From: Prorocentrum cordatum | Lineage: Eukaryota; Sar; Dinophyceae; Prorocentrales; Prorocentraceae | Reading direction: 5' to 3' | Assembly (NCBI GenBank): GCA_963575745.1 | Contig: CAUYUJ010005619.1 | Coordinates: forward strand, 1-59,971 | Length of the DNA: 59,971 nucleotides | Shown: positions 23,060 to 35,629 of the stretch, one piece after another | Layout: every line of letters begins with the position of its first letter | Position numbering within the stretch: position 1 is the stretch's first letter | The notes under the pieces: generated by a model | What the model was told of the DNA's origin: nothing | The model's database searches: none | Seen by the model: only the letters and a program-made list of their open reading frames with translations | Made by a program: the position numbers and the translations under genes

Positions 23060-23720
23060 CAGCTTAACATCGAAATGCACCGTAACATTCCATTGCATAA
23101 TTCGCATAGTTTAGCACATCATAGCTTCGCTCAGCGTTGCGCAGCATTTCGTAATTTAACATACCTCATGATACCGAATTTGACAATGCACGCAATAGTT
23201 TAACACAGCGTAGCATAGCATAATATGTTTGTCTTAGCGCAGAATAGCGTAACGTAGCATGACTGGTGCTGCGTAGCTTGGTATGCCATGATAAGCCAGC
23301 GCCGTAAGTACCGTAAATAATGTGCGATGGAATGCAAGTTTCTGTAGGTTCCTTGGCCGTGGCAGATTCTGAACCAGGTGTGTTGGACAGGTGCCGAAAT
23401 CAACAGTGAAGTCAATATTGCTTTTTGTGTATAATGGGACCTATGTGGTTATTTAGATTTGTGACGCCATCTCATTGGTGGCCTTTGGGCTGAGAAATGC
23501 ATAGCACAGCACAGCATGGCATGGCATGGCATGGCAGCGCAGGACATATCATCGCCTAGTGCGGCATCCGGTAGCATAGTTAAGTTCAGCATAGCATAGC
23601 ACTGCAAAACACAGCCTAGTATAGCATAACACAGTCTAGCATACCAGCGCGCATTCAATGCGGCGGGGCATAGCGTACGATAATGTAATGTACCGATAAG
23701 CCACCCGCGGGATGATAGGA
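23060..23720. repeat. AGCATAGCATAGC-type degenerate array
   Basis: Words such as TAGCATAGC, AGCACAGC and GGCATGGCATGG recur throughout. No gene. Confidence 0.75.
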
Positions 23721-23769
23721 GGTTGGGGGAGGGGACGGAATTCACAAAACATTCCTAACGATTCACGCA

Positions 23770-24110
23770 ATTCTCACAATGACATCCACAAAATCACATT
23801 CACACTCACACACACACTTTCGCCCTAACTGTAATGCTCACTCTCACTCTCACACGTTTGTCATGTTCGCTCTCATTCGGATGCTCACTTTCACTCTCAC
23901 CATCATGCTCACGCTCACGCTGACACACTCACTCACCACTCACCATTCACCACTCACCACACACACATCCACACTCTCACTCTCACTCTCCCTTTCGCTC
24001 TCACTCTCACTCCTACTCACTTTCTCATGAACTCTCCCACTCTCATGCTCACTCTCACTCTCATGCTCACGTTCACGCTCATACTCTCACTCACCACTCA
24101 GCATTCACCT
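23770..24110. repeat. CACTCTCACT microsatellite field
   Basis: CTCACT, CACTCTCA and ATGCTCACTCTCA units throughout. The following 24120-24480 holds a GAAGAG-rich patch and no gene. Confidence 0.85.
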
Positions 24111-24499
24111 ACGAGCCAGAACGCGGAGAAAAAGAGAAGAGAAGAAGGGGAGAAGAGAAGAAGCACACTAATTTGAGCCCCCAGGTATGTTTCCCAGTCC
24201 CTGCCTTTTCTCACTCGCATCACGCCCCTCTTGCAGAGCATTTCCCGGTTGGGGTAGCTAAAGCTCTCACCCCCCCAACCTCCAATCATAGCATGATAGC
24301 GTTGCATAGCTCAGCATAGCGCCAGGGTGGCATATCTTAGTCCAGGAAGGAGTCGTGCCGTATAACTTAATTGCATCCCATGGTGTCCCCAGAATCGTGA
24401 CGCAAGTTGGGTCAGGAGAGTTTCGAGATGGCTTGACATGTCCCTAAGAGGGCACCTATTTATAATAAGTTCGAGGCTTACGCCTTGCCACCGACCCGA

Positions 24500-25220
24500 G
24501 AAAAATGGAACTGATGATTTCGGAGATGTCGGAGTTCACAGGGCAGGTGTTTTCCAATGTTTTCTTGTTTTGTGGGGGTGTCTGAATTTGAAGGACAGGT
24601 GGTTTTCCAGTCTCCTTTTGTTTTTAGTGTTGGAGTTCCGAACATATTTGTTTTCTAACAGCTTTGTACATTTCGGAAGTGTCCGGGCTTGCGGAACACT
24701 TGTTTTCTATTGTGATCTAATTTGTTAGAGGTGTTGAAATTCCCATGGCGTGTGTTTCCCTAGGTGTTTGATTGTTTTGGAGGCGTCGGATTTTCCAGGA
24801 GACGTGTTTTCTAATGTTTTGTAATGTTTTGAGATGTTCGGGTTCAGGGCACTCATTCTCTCATGCTTTCTTGTTTTCCTTGCAAGTGTCGGAGCTCCCA
24901 GGGCATGTGTTTGCTTGTTTGCTTAAGTTCTGGAGGTGTTGATGTTCCCCGAGTAATGTTTTTGAACATTTTGGAGGCATCGGAGCTCCCGGGGCATATA
25001 TTTTTCGTTTTTGGGCGTCAACAGTTATGGTCTCACCAGAGTTTTGTAAGAATCGGAGCTCTTTGGACATATGTCTTTTCACATTTGGATGTCGAAAGTG
25101 ATGCCCTCACTCGAGTTTGGGAGGCAAAGTTGCCAGGACGCGGTTTCACTTGTGAGGAATCAGAATTCCCAAGACATGTGTTTCATAGTGTTTGGGTCTA
25201 AACGTGGTGCTTTCGCTCGC
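24500..25220 (+). repeat. Degenerate ~65-75-bp tandem repeat
   Basis: Units contain a TCGGAGTTCCCAGGGCATGTG-like word followed by TTTTCTAATGTTTTCTTG; about ten units can be followed. Divergence is high. No gene. Confidence 0.65.
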
Positions 25221-25429
25221 ATCTTCTTGGAAGCGAGCTGATGCTCTCGCTTGAATATTCGAAAGCTTAGAGGGCTCAACCTGCGCGTTCTATCGTCCTA
25301 AAAGCGGCCCCGGGGTCGCAACGCCGAGTGAGTCTGAAGCAATCTGGATGCACCAAGCGGATTCCTCCTTCCGTAGAACTCCCTCCCCCGTACGGTACCA
25401 AGGATTGATGGTTTCAGGGTTCGCAGGAT

Positions 25430-26300
25430 GTTATGTGTTAACACGCCGAGCTTTCAGGGGGTTGGCGGATATGTAACCGTTGCTCAACTGTCTTGGAATG
25501 CATCGCTGGAAACACATACACATGCAATCGATTTACATGTAATGCTTGCACAGGTCTCTCGCACGAAAGAGCATCGTGAAATAATTCAAATTACTTCCCA
25601 TTGTTTGATGTAATTCTGGTTGTGATTCTTGGGAGCTTGGTTGGACCTTAAAAGCACTTTGGTGCTTTCAGTGTTTGGAGCTAAACATGATCACCCACGG
25701 GGGCTGATCGCCGGCTTCCATCCTTCTGTTCAGGTCATTGGGGATCTCACTCCAAGCGATCATGTGCTGGTAGTTCTGTTGGCGTGATATTGTAATTCTC
25801 TCTCTCTCTCTCTCGCATGCGCGCATTCAAATCATGCCTCTAGCAGGACCTCGCCGCGCATTTCGACCCTGGCTCGCCACCGCCGTGGTGCGGCGGATGG
25901 AGGATCTGTGTCCATGCTATTGTAGACCAGCGCACAGAAACGAGTATGTACGCACATGCTACCGCCGAGCCCAATAGGTATTTTGAGGGTCAGTTAAACG
26001 AACATCAACATTTTTACAGGATGATCGCTGAGTATTCTCGTTGCGGAAATTCACATGCATCATTGTCATTGTCCGGGCAAGTTCAGCAGGGATCAAGCTT
26101 CAAGCTGCCCTAAACATACACAAGCGTCAACCCTAAACCTAAGAAGATGCAGCATTCTTGTTCGCAGGAGATTGCGCATCTCGCGGTTTCCTAGGCTCGT
26201 TCCAGTCATAGATTGCCTCCCCTCTTGCCTCTTCTTGAAAAATATTTTTGCTCCATATTGTTTTTCCTTCTGTTTCTTTATTGTTTTGTGTGTTTCTGTT
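25430..26300 (+). repeat. Segmental duplication, copy 1
   Basis: Shares order and sequence with 26710-27200: the hairpin at 25441, CATCGCTGGAAACACAT, TATGTACGCACATGCTA and CCCTAAACC-AAGAAGATG. Copy 1 has roughly 270 bp extra in the middle, including a (TC)n run at 25798-25814. Confidence 0.7.
25441..25473 (+). repeat. Short hairpin element
   Basis: ACACGCCGAG...GTTGGCGGATAT; CGCCGA pairs with TTGGCG through one G-T pair. Confidence 0.7.
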
Positions 26301-26709
26301 TCTCTTTTGCGCACTTTGGTTACATTCTGGCAATGCGGCAGTCTAAGCCGCCCAGCTCCAGCTCCTGTTACTTCGTTGATCTTCTTACTCTTGCTCCGCG
26401 TTGCTTCTTCTTCTTCTTCATACTTGTTTGTTTCGGTTTTTGTTTGTGTTTGCTTCCTTTGGCTCTCTAGGTTCCTCTGGCTTCCTTCTGCTTGTGGTCG
26501 TGGTGCTACACCGGCAAAAGCATTCGCATATGCATGTGCAGATATTATTCTTGGAGGGGGCAGCTGGTTTGGTTCAGATAATCTGCATGGAAAGTTTCAT
26601 CATGCCGATCAGCCCAGTCTGACGTGAATTTTGAGTCCACGAAGGTGACGTTATGATATATGCTTACACACAGCGTGCACATGTTCAAAACAGCCTTTTC
26701 AACACATTT

Positions 26710-27300
26710 GTCATGTTTGACCACGCCGAGCTTCCAGGGGGCCGGCGGATATGAGAATGTTGCGTTGTTGTCGCGGAACGCATCGCTGGAAATCACATAA
26801 ACATGCAGCAGTTTTTGCGTTCTTCTTTCTCACACACACATACGCCACATCATACCTCTAGCAGGACTCTGCCGTGGCGCTCGAGATTTGCTTCCCGCGG
26901 CCTTCGTGAGGCAGATCGAGGACTTGTCTGCGTGCTATTGTAGACCACCACACAGAAATGAGTATGTACGCACATGCTAGTGTCGATTAAACAAACATAA
27001 TACTATGTATAGTTTGATCACTTGAGTTTAGGTCTCGCACTGATTCTTTTTCGTTATTCCCATTGCGAAAATTCAGATGTGTCATTGTCGTTGTCTGGGC
27101 TACCTCAGGGATTAAGCCTCGAAACCTACCGAAACGTACACCAGTGTCGACCCTAAACATGAGAAGATGTAGCATCATTGTTTTCAAGATATTGCGATCC
27201 CTCAATTTGGGTTCCTTTTGCTTTTCAGTTGTTTTGTTTGCTTCTGCTTTCTTGTCCTACCTTCTATTACTTCTGCCTCCTTCGTCTTCTTGCTCGTGCT
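26710..27300 (+). repeat. Segmental duplication, copy 2
   Basis: Diverged copy of 25430-26300, offset 1.28 kb at the left part and about 1.01 kb at the right part because of an indel. Both copies are followed by T/C-rich TTGCTTC sequence. Confidence 0.7.
26722..26753 (+). repeat. Short hairpin element
   Basis: CACGCCGAG...GCCGGCGGATAT; CGCCG pairs with CGGCG. It corresponds to the 25441 element through the segmental duplication. Confidence 0.7.
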
Positions 27301-27429
27301 CCAGTTTGTTTTCTCAAGCGCTTAGTGGAGCTTTGACCCAACTGGTTTCGGAGTAGTGTTTGCCGTCTTACATGTGAGGAACAATCAATTAAAGGCTTAC
27401 GCTTGGAGCGCCGAGCACTCAAGTATAGT

Positions 27430-28680
27430 GACTCACTTGACACTAGCAGGCTAGGAGGCTTAGGAGCCCCAGGAAAATATAAGCAATATGATGTATTTGT
27501 TGATTTCGTTGATTGTAGAGGATCCCAGGGGTAGCATGCTATATTGACTTCTGAGGGCAATGCCAATTGACGCCAGCTGCCTAGGAGGCTTCGGAAGCCC
27601 AGAGGTTGAGGAGGCTCAAGAGCGATATGGGCAATATGTGAGATTTGTTGAATGTTGCTGATTTTGATCGCTCCCAGGCCTTCCCCCTGACCTCCAAACC
27701 TTATTGACGCCAGTTGCCTAGGAGGCCCGGGAGGCCAGCGGGCTTAGGAGGTCGAGGAGCAACATTAGCATCACATAATATGTTTTTTATTTGTGATTGG
27801 TTTTAGAGGCTTCCGTGCAGTGTGCTAATCCAAGCTATGGACGGAAGCGTCCCCAGACCCAAATCAATTATTGGCACCAATTGCCCAGGATGCCAGGAAG
27901 CTTGGGAGGCTTAGGAGCAATACGATGAATATGTGAGAGTTGCTGCTTTTCCATTAATCTCAGAAACTCCCCAGGTTTAGGGCGCTGACCGGCCTGAGTA
28001 AACCATTCGCCTCCCTGGAACCACCCCAAGACCTGGGAAGCCAACTGGTGCTATTCTAGCATGTTCGAGCTTGGAGGCATTGGCAGACTTGCGGGATATT
28101 TCCAGGGGTAGCATGCGATATAGACTCGAGTGGCAAGCCCTCCCCCGGACTCCCAAGACCTATTGACGCCATCTGTTGTATAGGGCGGGAGGCTTAGGAG
28201 GCTTAAGAACAAAATGAGCATTATGTTATATGTGTTGATTTTCGTCGAGGCGGGGACTGGACCCCAAGACCCCCAAACCGTATCAACACCAGCTGCCTGG
28301 GGGGGCCAGGAAGCTTAGGAGGCCAAGAGGTTCATTGATTTTCGAGGCTCCCAGGAGGACGGTGCTAAACCAAGCTATGAGGGGAACTGTCCCCCTGACT
28401 CCCTAAACCTACTGACAACAGCTGCCTAGGAGGCCAGGAAGCTTGGGAGGCGATGAGGTCTAGAAGGCCGAGGATCAACATGAACATTATCTGATATTTA
28501 TTGATGTTCATTGATTTTGGAGGCTCCTGGGGGTAGGATGTTAGACGGCCTCAATGAACCAAGCCGTTGCCCGGGCCCCCCCCGAGAATTATTGGCACCA
28601 TTTACTTAGGAGGCCAGGAGGCTTAGGAGGTCAGAAGGATGAAGGAGGCTTAGGCGACTTAGACGGCCAGGATCATGCCA
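27430..28680 (+). repeat. Degenerate tandem repeat with AGCTGCCTAGGAGGCCAGG
   Basis: At least seven units start ATTGACGCCAGCTGCCTAGG (near 27566, 27702, 27872, 28168, 28282, 28410 and 28590), each with GGAGGCTTAGGAGG and often ATTTGTTGATTTT. Spacing is irregular, about 110-300 bp. A decayed hairpin relative (GAGCTTGGAGG...CGGCGGATATTC) lies at 28688-28720. Confidence 0.7.
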
Positions 28681-28779
28681 TGTCCAGCGCGCTCGAGCTT
28701 GGAGGGTTCGGCGGATATTCAGAAGCGAGTTGAGCACATAACAAGACATTCCAGGTGAGGATGCATGCTCCGGGGCCAT

Positions 28780-30260
28780 TGGCTCCGGGGCCATCCAAGG
28801 TGGTGCCAAAATGTTGTAAGATGGCCCCAATATGTCTCCAACGAGTGCCTTTCCGAATGTTTTTTAGAACGTTTTTGTACCCTTGGGGCCCGTTGTTTTC
28901 AAATGGTTTTCATATGGCCTTGTGTAGGCTAAGATGACCCTAGATGGCCCTGAGATGTCCACACGATGCGCCAAGACAAGCCTGTGAGGTCCAAGTCGGA
29001 CGCCGAAGCAACCATTGCGTAAAGCTGCGAGGGAAGCCCACGCCAGTCCAAGAGGGGCCCGAGAAGCTTAAGCTGATGCGAAGGCCCCACGATAACACCC
29101 CCAAGATGGTCTTAAGACGGTCCCAAGATGGCCCAAAATGTCTGCAGCATGGTTTTCTTGTGTTCCGTTTCTGTCCTGTGATCCCACCACGAAATTTGGT
29201 TACCCTGGTATCGTTTTGGGCAGTCGTTGCTCTTTGCAGGTGAAAGGATCTCTAAAGAAGGCAACAGGTTTCATTTTGAGGATTTCTGGGCATCCATATC
29301 AATCCCATGCTGGGACATTCATTATGATACGCTTGTTCATGTAACGAGAAATTCCAGACCCGCCCTCAGGGCGAACAAGCAATTTTGTCAAATCAGTAGG
29401 ACTCGAATGATCGATATTGAGTATCTCAATTGAATGTGTCTGGATCTCCACACGATATGTTGTCAATCATTCCCTAATTCGCGTAACATAAGGGGCTTCT
29501 ACCTCCTACACTAACTCGATGTAGCAATGCTTGCATCATTCAATCGCTCCGCGCATTCCGCCCGCCGAGATGTGTAGTTATTTGGTCGTTTGCTTGTTTG
29601 CTTGTTTTCTTGTTTGGTTGATTGGTTGTTGGTTGTTGGTTGTTTGAGGCGTCTGGGGGGGAGGGGGCTCCGAGACGGCCCCAAGGCGGCCCCAATACAG
29701 CCCCAAGGCCGCCCAAGACGCTCCCAAGACGGGCCAAGACAGCCCGAGAGGCCCCCGAACACGGCCCCAAGACGTTCCAGGACTGCCCAAGACGTTCCCA
29801 AGACGCCCCAAGACCGCTCAAGAGGCCCCCAAGACGGCCCCGAGATAGCGCCAAGACCGCCCAAGATGGTCCAAGACGGCCCCAAGACGCCCAAAGAGGC
29901 CCCAAGATGGCCCACGACGGCCCCAACAGGGCCCCAAGATGGCCACAAGACGACCCAAGATGTCACGCAAACGGCGATGTACGAAAAGTCAATTTTTGAA
30001 CAACCCTCCATGGTTTTCGGCTCATGTTCATCCCTCCGAGGGGGTCTCGGAGGCCTTTTGGGAGGCTCTTGGGCGCTCTTGGGGGCGTCGTGGGGGCGTC
30101 TTGGGCGCTCTTTGGGGGCGTCCTGGAAGCTCTTGATACTTTCCTGGAGGCGAAGATGGCGCCCCAGGCCCCAAGACGACCCAAAATGGCGCCAACGACT
30201 TCCCAAAATTGTACCGAAATTGCCCAAGACGGTTCTTTAAGGGCACAACGCTCTCCAGGA
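28780..30260 (-). repeat. G-rich degenerate array, reverse orientation (CCCCAAGACGGCC)
   Basis: Most dense at 29670-29960 and 30020-30240. It is the complement of the family at 11600-12760, and within it the orientation flips at about 30040-30130 (CTTGGGGGCGTC). Apparent long proteins rich in Pro, Arg and Lys on either strand are compositional. Confidence 0.75.
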
Positions 30261-30378
30261 AAGCGTCGAGGAAGCGTCCAAGAAGAGTTCAGTATCGCTC
30301 TTTCGCCGCCAAGGACCCACCGGGAGGGGAATATAGGGGAGGGGGTCAGGTAAAACAGCCTTGTCCGCAGGATCTAAT

Positions 30379-30408
30379 ACGCCCTGGGCCGATGGCCCGG
30401 CGGATTTT
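30379..30408 (+). repeat. Short hairpin element
   Basis: ACGCCCTGGGCC-GAT-GGCCCGGCGG; GGGCC and GGCCC form the inner stem and CGCC pairs with GGCG. Confidence 0.7.
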
Positions 30409-30419
30409 CTTTCCAATAT

Positions 30420-30680
30420 TGCTTCCCAGTAGTGGTAGGTCTTGCACCAAAAGTATGATTTTGCCTCCCAGCTTTGCTCCTTCATATTTTTGCTTCCCAG
30501 GTGTTGCTCCCAGAAGCGATTCCTTGGAGTGGTAGTCCTCGCCCGCATGGTAATTGTGTTTGGCAATCGTTTGTTTCCCAGCGTTTTGCTTCCCAGTATC
30601 GCATTCCGGTTGTGTTTCCCAATACTGGTCCTCAGAATTGCTTCTCAGCATTGCTTTCCATTAGTGTGCCTTATTTTTTG
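30420..30680 (+). repeat. GCTTCCCAG-type array
   Basis: TTGCTTCCCAG and variants recur about ten times directly after the hairpin. No gene. Confidence 0.65.
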
Positions 30681-30689
30681 GGTCGATGT

Positions 30690-32100
30690 TGTAATAAGTT
30701 TGATTAGTTATTAGATGTACACTGCCAGTTTCGCTCAGGGTTGCAAACCAGATTCGGGGCCACAGCGATGGGTGTAATGAGGATTCTCAACCTAACGATG
30801 AGGCCGATCATCCCTGCTGTCAACCGTAATGGCGACGAGCCATGTGCACTTTTATGAACAACAAATGAACTCGTAAAGCATTATAGGGTTTGCTTTTAGT
30901 GTTGCTGTCATAAATTTCTATTCTTACTATACATCTTCGCATTCTGTGACCACGGTGTTTTTTGTTGAGCCGATCATTGGCAGGAGCTCTTCATTGCCGG
31001 ACCACCTTCTGAGGCGTGGTGAGAGGCTTCCTTTGCCTCGCGTGTGCCATCGCACAGCTGATGTGATGTGTAAGAGTGCATATTCACATATATACGTATA
31101 TATGTGTTCACATATATTATTGATTCTGGAAGCTGTCATATTGAGTTCAAGTAGCTTCCGCCAGTCCGCCGACCCCTCTGCGCACATACGGGATTTCACA
31201 GATTGAAAACGATTATCGCTTTGGGGGAATGTGCTTTTGAAAAGCCATGGATTTGCGCCTCTGGGGGATGCCATCTGGACCTGAATCGGAGATCTAAGAA
31301 TGTAGTTTTCAACCGTTTTCAGGATCAGTCAATTTTTCTATATGGGATCTGGGAGGTTTTCGGAGATTCGTTGGTAGCCAAAGTATCAACGTGATCTGTG
31401 TTTGAGATTGCTTGAACTCGTCAGGCCTACTCCAGGAATTGCTCGTAGCATCAAAACCTGATATTGTCAGTGGCATCATTCTAGTGTGTCTTACGGTTGT
31501 CTTCTTGTTCATTTGACTCTTATGTGACGACTTATTTCTCTTGGTGGTTTGAAGTGGTATTGATGTGGATACCCTTTTTCAATACGTTTGGTTATGTTCT
31601 TCTTGTTTTTTCTTGAGGTGTTCATGTCCAATCTCTTTGGAGTCACTTGGGGAAGGCACGGAATTGCGGGAGAACTCCTGGCACAATTTCTCTCCAATTG
31701 GTGGCCCGTCCCACCTCTTGCGTCTCCAGGCTGGCCCCGTGGAGACCGCATAGGGATTGGGAATTCTACCATGCCTTAGGGGGATACGTTGGAACCGAAT
31801 TCAATGGAATGGCGCTTCCCGTTTGCATTGCGTCTCTTTTAACCATCGTTAATTCTTCGCTTAATAGTGAACTCCCATGCTATTCGGGTTAGCCGATGCC
31901 CTTGCTGCTGTCCACTAGAGTTGTGATCTGTTTCCACTGACATTCATTCCAAAATCCTCATGTTCTATTCGGTTACTCAAGAGTTCTGGACATTCCGCCT
32001 TCCCCGTCCACATGGTAGCGATATGCGGGCAGGGGGGAAGTGGGACCAGAGAGCGAAGGGCACAGAGGACATGAGAGAGGAAAGAGGAGAAACATGCGAG
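30690..32100. other. No recognisable feature
   Basis: Mixed sequence with an ATATATACGTATATATG patch at 31085-31110. Open frames are short and unremarkable. Confidence 0.5.
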
Positions 32101-32107
32101 GAGAGAC

Positions 32108-32198
32108 ATGATGTCGCTATTGTCGTCGTTGTCGTCGTTATCGTTGTTGTCGTTGTCGTTGTCGTCGTCGTTGTCGTTGTCGTTGTTGCTGTTGTTGT

Positions 32199-32230
<32 letters not shown>

Positions 32231-32455
32231 TTGTTGATGCTGTTGTGTTTTGTGTCGCCGTTGCCGTTCTCGTTTTGACTGTCGTGGTTATTGTTGTCGT
32301 TGTCCTTAAAGTTCTTGCGCTTGTCGTTGTCCTGGTTGTTGTCGCTATCGTCATCGTCGTCGTCCTTGTCGTCGCTGTCGCGGTCTCGTTCCTTGTCGTT
32401 CTTTTCGTTGGTGTTGTCGTTGTGATTAGCGTTGTCGTTGTCGTTGTCGATGGTT
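32108..32455. repeat. (GTTGTC)n / (GTC)n microsatellite
   Basis: About 350 bp of GTTGTC, GTCGTT and GTTGCT units. It is open in several frames, giving Val-rich on one strand and Asp/Asn- or Thr-rich translations on the other that should not be taken as protein. Confidence 0.95.
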
Positions 32456-32459
32456 ACTG

Positions 32460-33385
32460 TCCGCCGAAACATGACGCAAACAGAAAACGCGAGTATCGTA
32501 TTTATCTGGTTTACCTTTGATCTTCGCGCTGTCATTGTCATTCTCGTTGTCGTCTATCACCAATTCCGTCCAAATCTCTTTCAAATCGGTTCAGAAATCG
32601 ATCCAAAATCGACCCCCCAAGCTTTCTACAGGGATAAATAGCGACCCAAGGCGCCCAAAATGCGGCTGGAAGCTTCCTGGAGGCTCCCAGGAAGTGTCTG
32701 CAGAGCTCCCGGGAGCCCCCCAACAGCCCCAAGGTAGCGGTAGGAGAGTTCCATGGAAGCCGACATGGAGCTAAATTTGAGCCAAAATTGTGCAAACATG
32801 GTGCCAAAATGGTGTCGGAAACGGTATCTGCGACAACTTCAGAATGCAACATTGTTTTTCAAATGTTGTTAATATTTTCGGACTTCTTCGCTTCAAAATA
32901 AATGTAAAATCCATTGTGAAAAATGTGACTTTCTGAACCTTCGCATTTTTATTAAAAGAAATGACTCCAGACACACTTGAAACAAATCCAAATCAACATC
33001 GACCTCAGAGGGGTCCAAAATTGATTTAAAAACATCTGGAACACTTCAGGAGAATACGCTGCAGCCAAGAGCGGCCCAATAACTTAAACGCTCATTAAAC
33101 GAAACTCGAACTTGTGAGCCCAGAGCGGCCAAAAAGGGTGCCCGGGTGAGATTTATATGTCCCAAGGGTGCTATGTCCCACCCCCCTCAAGATGATAAGA
33201 TCTTAGATCCTAGTATGTAACAAGATAAGAATCTAAGCAAGGATAATTTCACGGGATCTTACACGCCGCAGAGGACGGCGAATTGTTGTCACTGGCCGTG
33301 GCTGCATGTTTCCTCCCCCCAAAGGCTACCTAGCTTGTTGGTGGACATTGAACCTGATCCCCCACCCTCCTTAAGCACTTGTGTT
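32460..33385. other. No gene; hairpin element near the end
   Basis: Loose CCAAAATGGTG-type words at 32770-32820. The only structured element is the hairpin at 33261. Confidence 0.5.
33261..33285 (+). repeat. Short hairpin element
   Basis: ACACGCCGCAGAGGACGGCGAAT; CGCCG and CGGCG form a perfect 5-bp stem with a 7-base loop. Confidence 0.7.
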
Positions 33386-33389
33386 TTTC

Positions 33390-33900
33390 GTGCTGCTTCT
33401 CTTGTTGCTTTCCTGGTAGTTCCAGTGGGCGACCACCAACTGATTGTTCCCCATGTGTGGCTTCCTCTGTGGTTTCCATTCTGGTGCTGTTTCCTGGCGT
33501 TCATCCCGTGTTGCTCTTCAGCTTTCCGCGCCAGGTCTCTCTACTGGGACTCATTATGCTGCTCCCGTAATGCATCGTGCGTACACCAAATTCTGTGCCT
33601 CCAGTTGACTTTCCTTGACTTCTGCTTTCGTTTATTTTGGCATTGTTTCCGATAATTTCATGTCTGGCTGGCCTTCTGGCTCCTTTTCTGGGGCGCCTTC
33701 TTGCAGCGAGTGTGATCCTGCGCTGCTTCTTGGCATACAGCTTCCCTTGTGGCCTTCATGTTGTTTCCATGTTGCTTCCCAGCGCTCTATGCGTGGCTTG
33801 CTTCGGTGGCTGCCGTTCCGTTCGTGTAATGCCTCTTGTATGCCTTTTCGTGGGATTTATCTTGCCGGCTTTGCTTTTGTTTTCGTCCGTGTGCAACCTG
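33390..33900 (+). repeat. TTGCTTCC-type degenerate array
   Basis: Words such as GTTGCTTCC, GTTTCC and GCTTCT recur. No gene. Confidence 0.55.
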
Positions 33901-34029
33901 CTGGCACAACGCACTGTAGAGTAATGCAAACCAACGTTATGCAATGAGATGTAATGTTGTAGCATGCGATACGATGTAAAACAAGTATGCCAGCGTCGAC
34001 CCAAAATATGTTGTGATGGGGGCTCTTTG

Positions 34030-34560
34030 CACTCAGCCATGGAAGCAATAGGATTCGATAGGAAGCAACGGGAAGAAAACGGAGGCAACGCCGACTCTCT
34101 GGGCGGCACCCGCTCCATCTGGCAAGAGGAGGAGGAGGAGGAGGAGGAGGAGGAGGGGGGAGGAGGAGGAGGAGTGATGAGGAGGGGGAGGGGGAGGAGT
34201 GAGGAGAGGAGGGGTGAGGATGAGGAGGAGGGGGAGGAGGAGGAGGAGGAAGGGAGTAGGCGTGTAGGAGGAGGAGGGATGAGGAGGAGGAGGTCAGGAG
34301 GAGGAGGAGGAGGAGGAGCCACCCTACAAGGGGAAGCAATGGGAAGCAACGGGAGGCAGCGGCAGCTTCTTGGGGGCGGCACGCGCTCCACCCAGCACTG
34401 CCAAGCAACGGGGAGCAACGGAGATCGGCGAGGAGCAACGGGGAGCAACGGGAAGGAAAGGGAGGCAATGGGAAGCAGCGGCAGCAGCAACTTGCTGGGC
34501 TGTGCTCGTTCTACCCAGCAACGGGAGGCAGCGGGAACAACGACAAGTTTCCTCCCGCCA
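34030..34560. repeat. GGAAGCAACGGGA array around a (GGA)n tract
   Basis: GGGAAGCAACGGGAGGCA units flank a GGA/GGAGG tract at 34125-34318. The tract is purine-only for most of its length. Confidence 0.85.
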
Positions 34561-34599
34561 TTCACTTCATCAGTTCTAAGTCGCAGAAAGTAAGAACCC

Positions 34600-34850
34600 C
34601 ATATGCATCGCATGTTTGGGAAGTGCCGGGCAACGCGATGCCAGCAATCTAATGCAACATGATACAAACATTGTAGTGTAGTACCTTGCAACGCATTGTA
34701 ATACTATAAAAGGAAAGACTTTTTAAACAAGGATAACCTCATGCATTAAATTATATTATAAGGCAATATGTTGCAAAACCATGCATTGCAATGCAATGCA
34801 TTATAATTCAACACGATACATTTAGGCACCGCACTGTGTGTTTTTCGGAA
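34600..34850. repeat. ATGCAATGCATTG-type array
   Basis: AT-rich words around AATGCAATGCATT, many self-complementary. No gene. Confidence 0.6.
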
Positions 34851-34989
34851 GGCAATACCTTTTAGTGCAAGGTTTATCCATGTACAAACGGATCTACTTC
34901 TTTTTTATAGGTGGTCGGTGCTGGCTCCTTTGTCTATCCTTTGATTGCTCCCCAGGCAGTGCTTGCACTTGAGGGGTTCCGATTTTCTT

Positions 34990-35620
34990 AAACAGATTTC
35001 ATGAAAGCCAAGATATCCCGTCTTCAGAGGTAGGCCCAAGTAGGCTGGAGTAGTCCCAATACAATGAGATCCAGGCTTACCCGTCGTCAGAGGTAGGCCC
35101 AAGTAAGCCCACGTAGTCCCAATACCATGATATCAAGGAATATGTCGTCAGAGGCAGGCCCAAGTAGGCCCAAGTAGTCTCAATACCATGAAATCCAGGA
35201 TTCCCCATTGTCAGAGGTTGGTTCCAGTAGGCTCGAGTAGTCCCAATACCATGAACGCCAGGGTTTCCTGTTGTCAGAGGTAGGCCCAAGTAGGCTCGAG
35301 TAGTCCCACTACTAGGAAATTCAGGATTTCCCATCGTCAGAGGTTGGCCTAAATAGGCTCGAGTATTCCCAATGATAAGAATTCCATGATTTCCCGTCGC
35401 CAAAGGGTCGGCCCAAGTAGGCCCAACTAGCCCCAATACCATGAAACCTAGGATTTCCCGTCGGCAAGTAGGCCCAAGTGGGCCGGACTAGTGCAATACG
35501 ATGAAATCCAGGCTTTCCCGTCGTCAGCGGTAGGCCCAAGCAGGCCCGAGTAATCTCCATACCATGATTGCCGGGACTTCTCTTTGGCAGAGGTACTTGA
35601 GTAGTCCCAATACTATGCCG
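34990..35620 (+). repeat. ~62-bp tandem repeat, about ten units
   Basis: Each unit contains AGTAGTCCCAATACCATGA, then CCAGGATTTCCCGTCGTCAG, then AGGTAGGCCCAAG. Units are 59-64 bp and about 80% alike. Confidence 0.9.
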
Positions 35621-35629
35621 CAGCCTGCT

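Noticed and set aside
31915-32541. 208-residue Asp/Asn-rich frame (minus) and Val-rich frame (plus)
   Set aside because: Both are translations of a GTTGTC microsatellite.
34600-34850. AT-rich palindromic words considered as a replication origin or MITE
   Set aside because: The words are irregular and have no defined ends; composition explains them.
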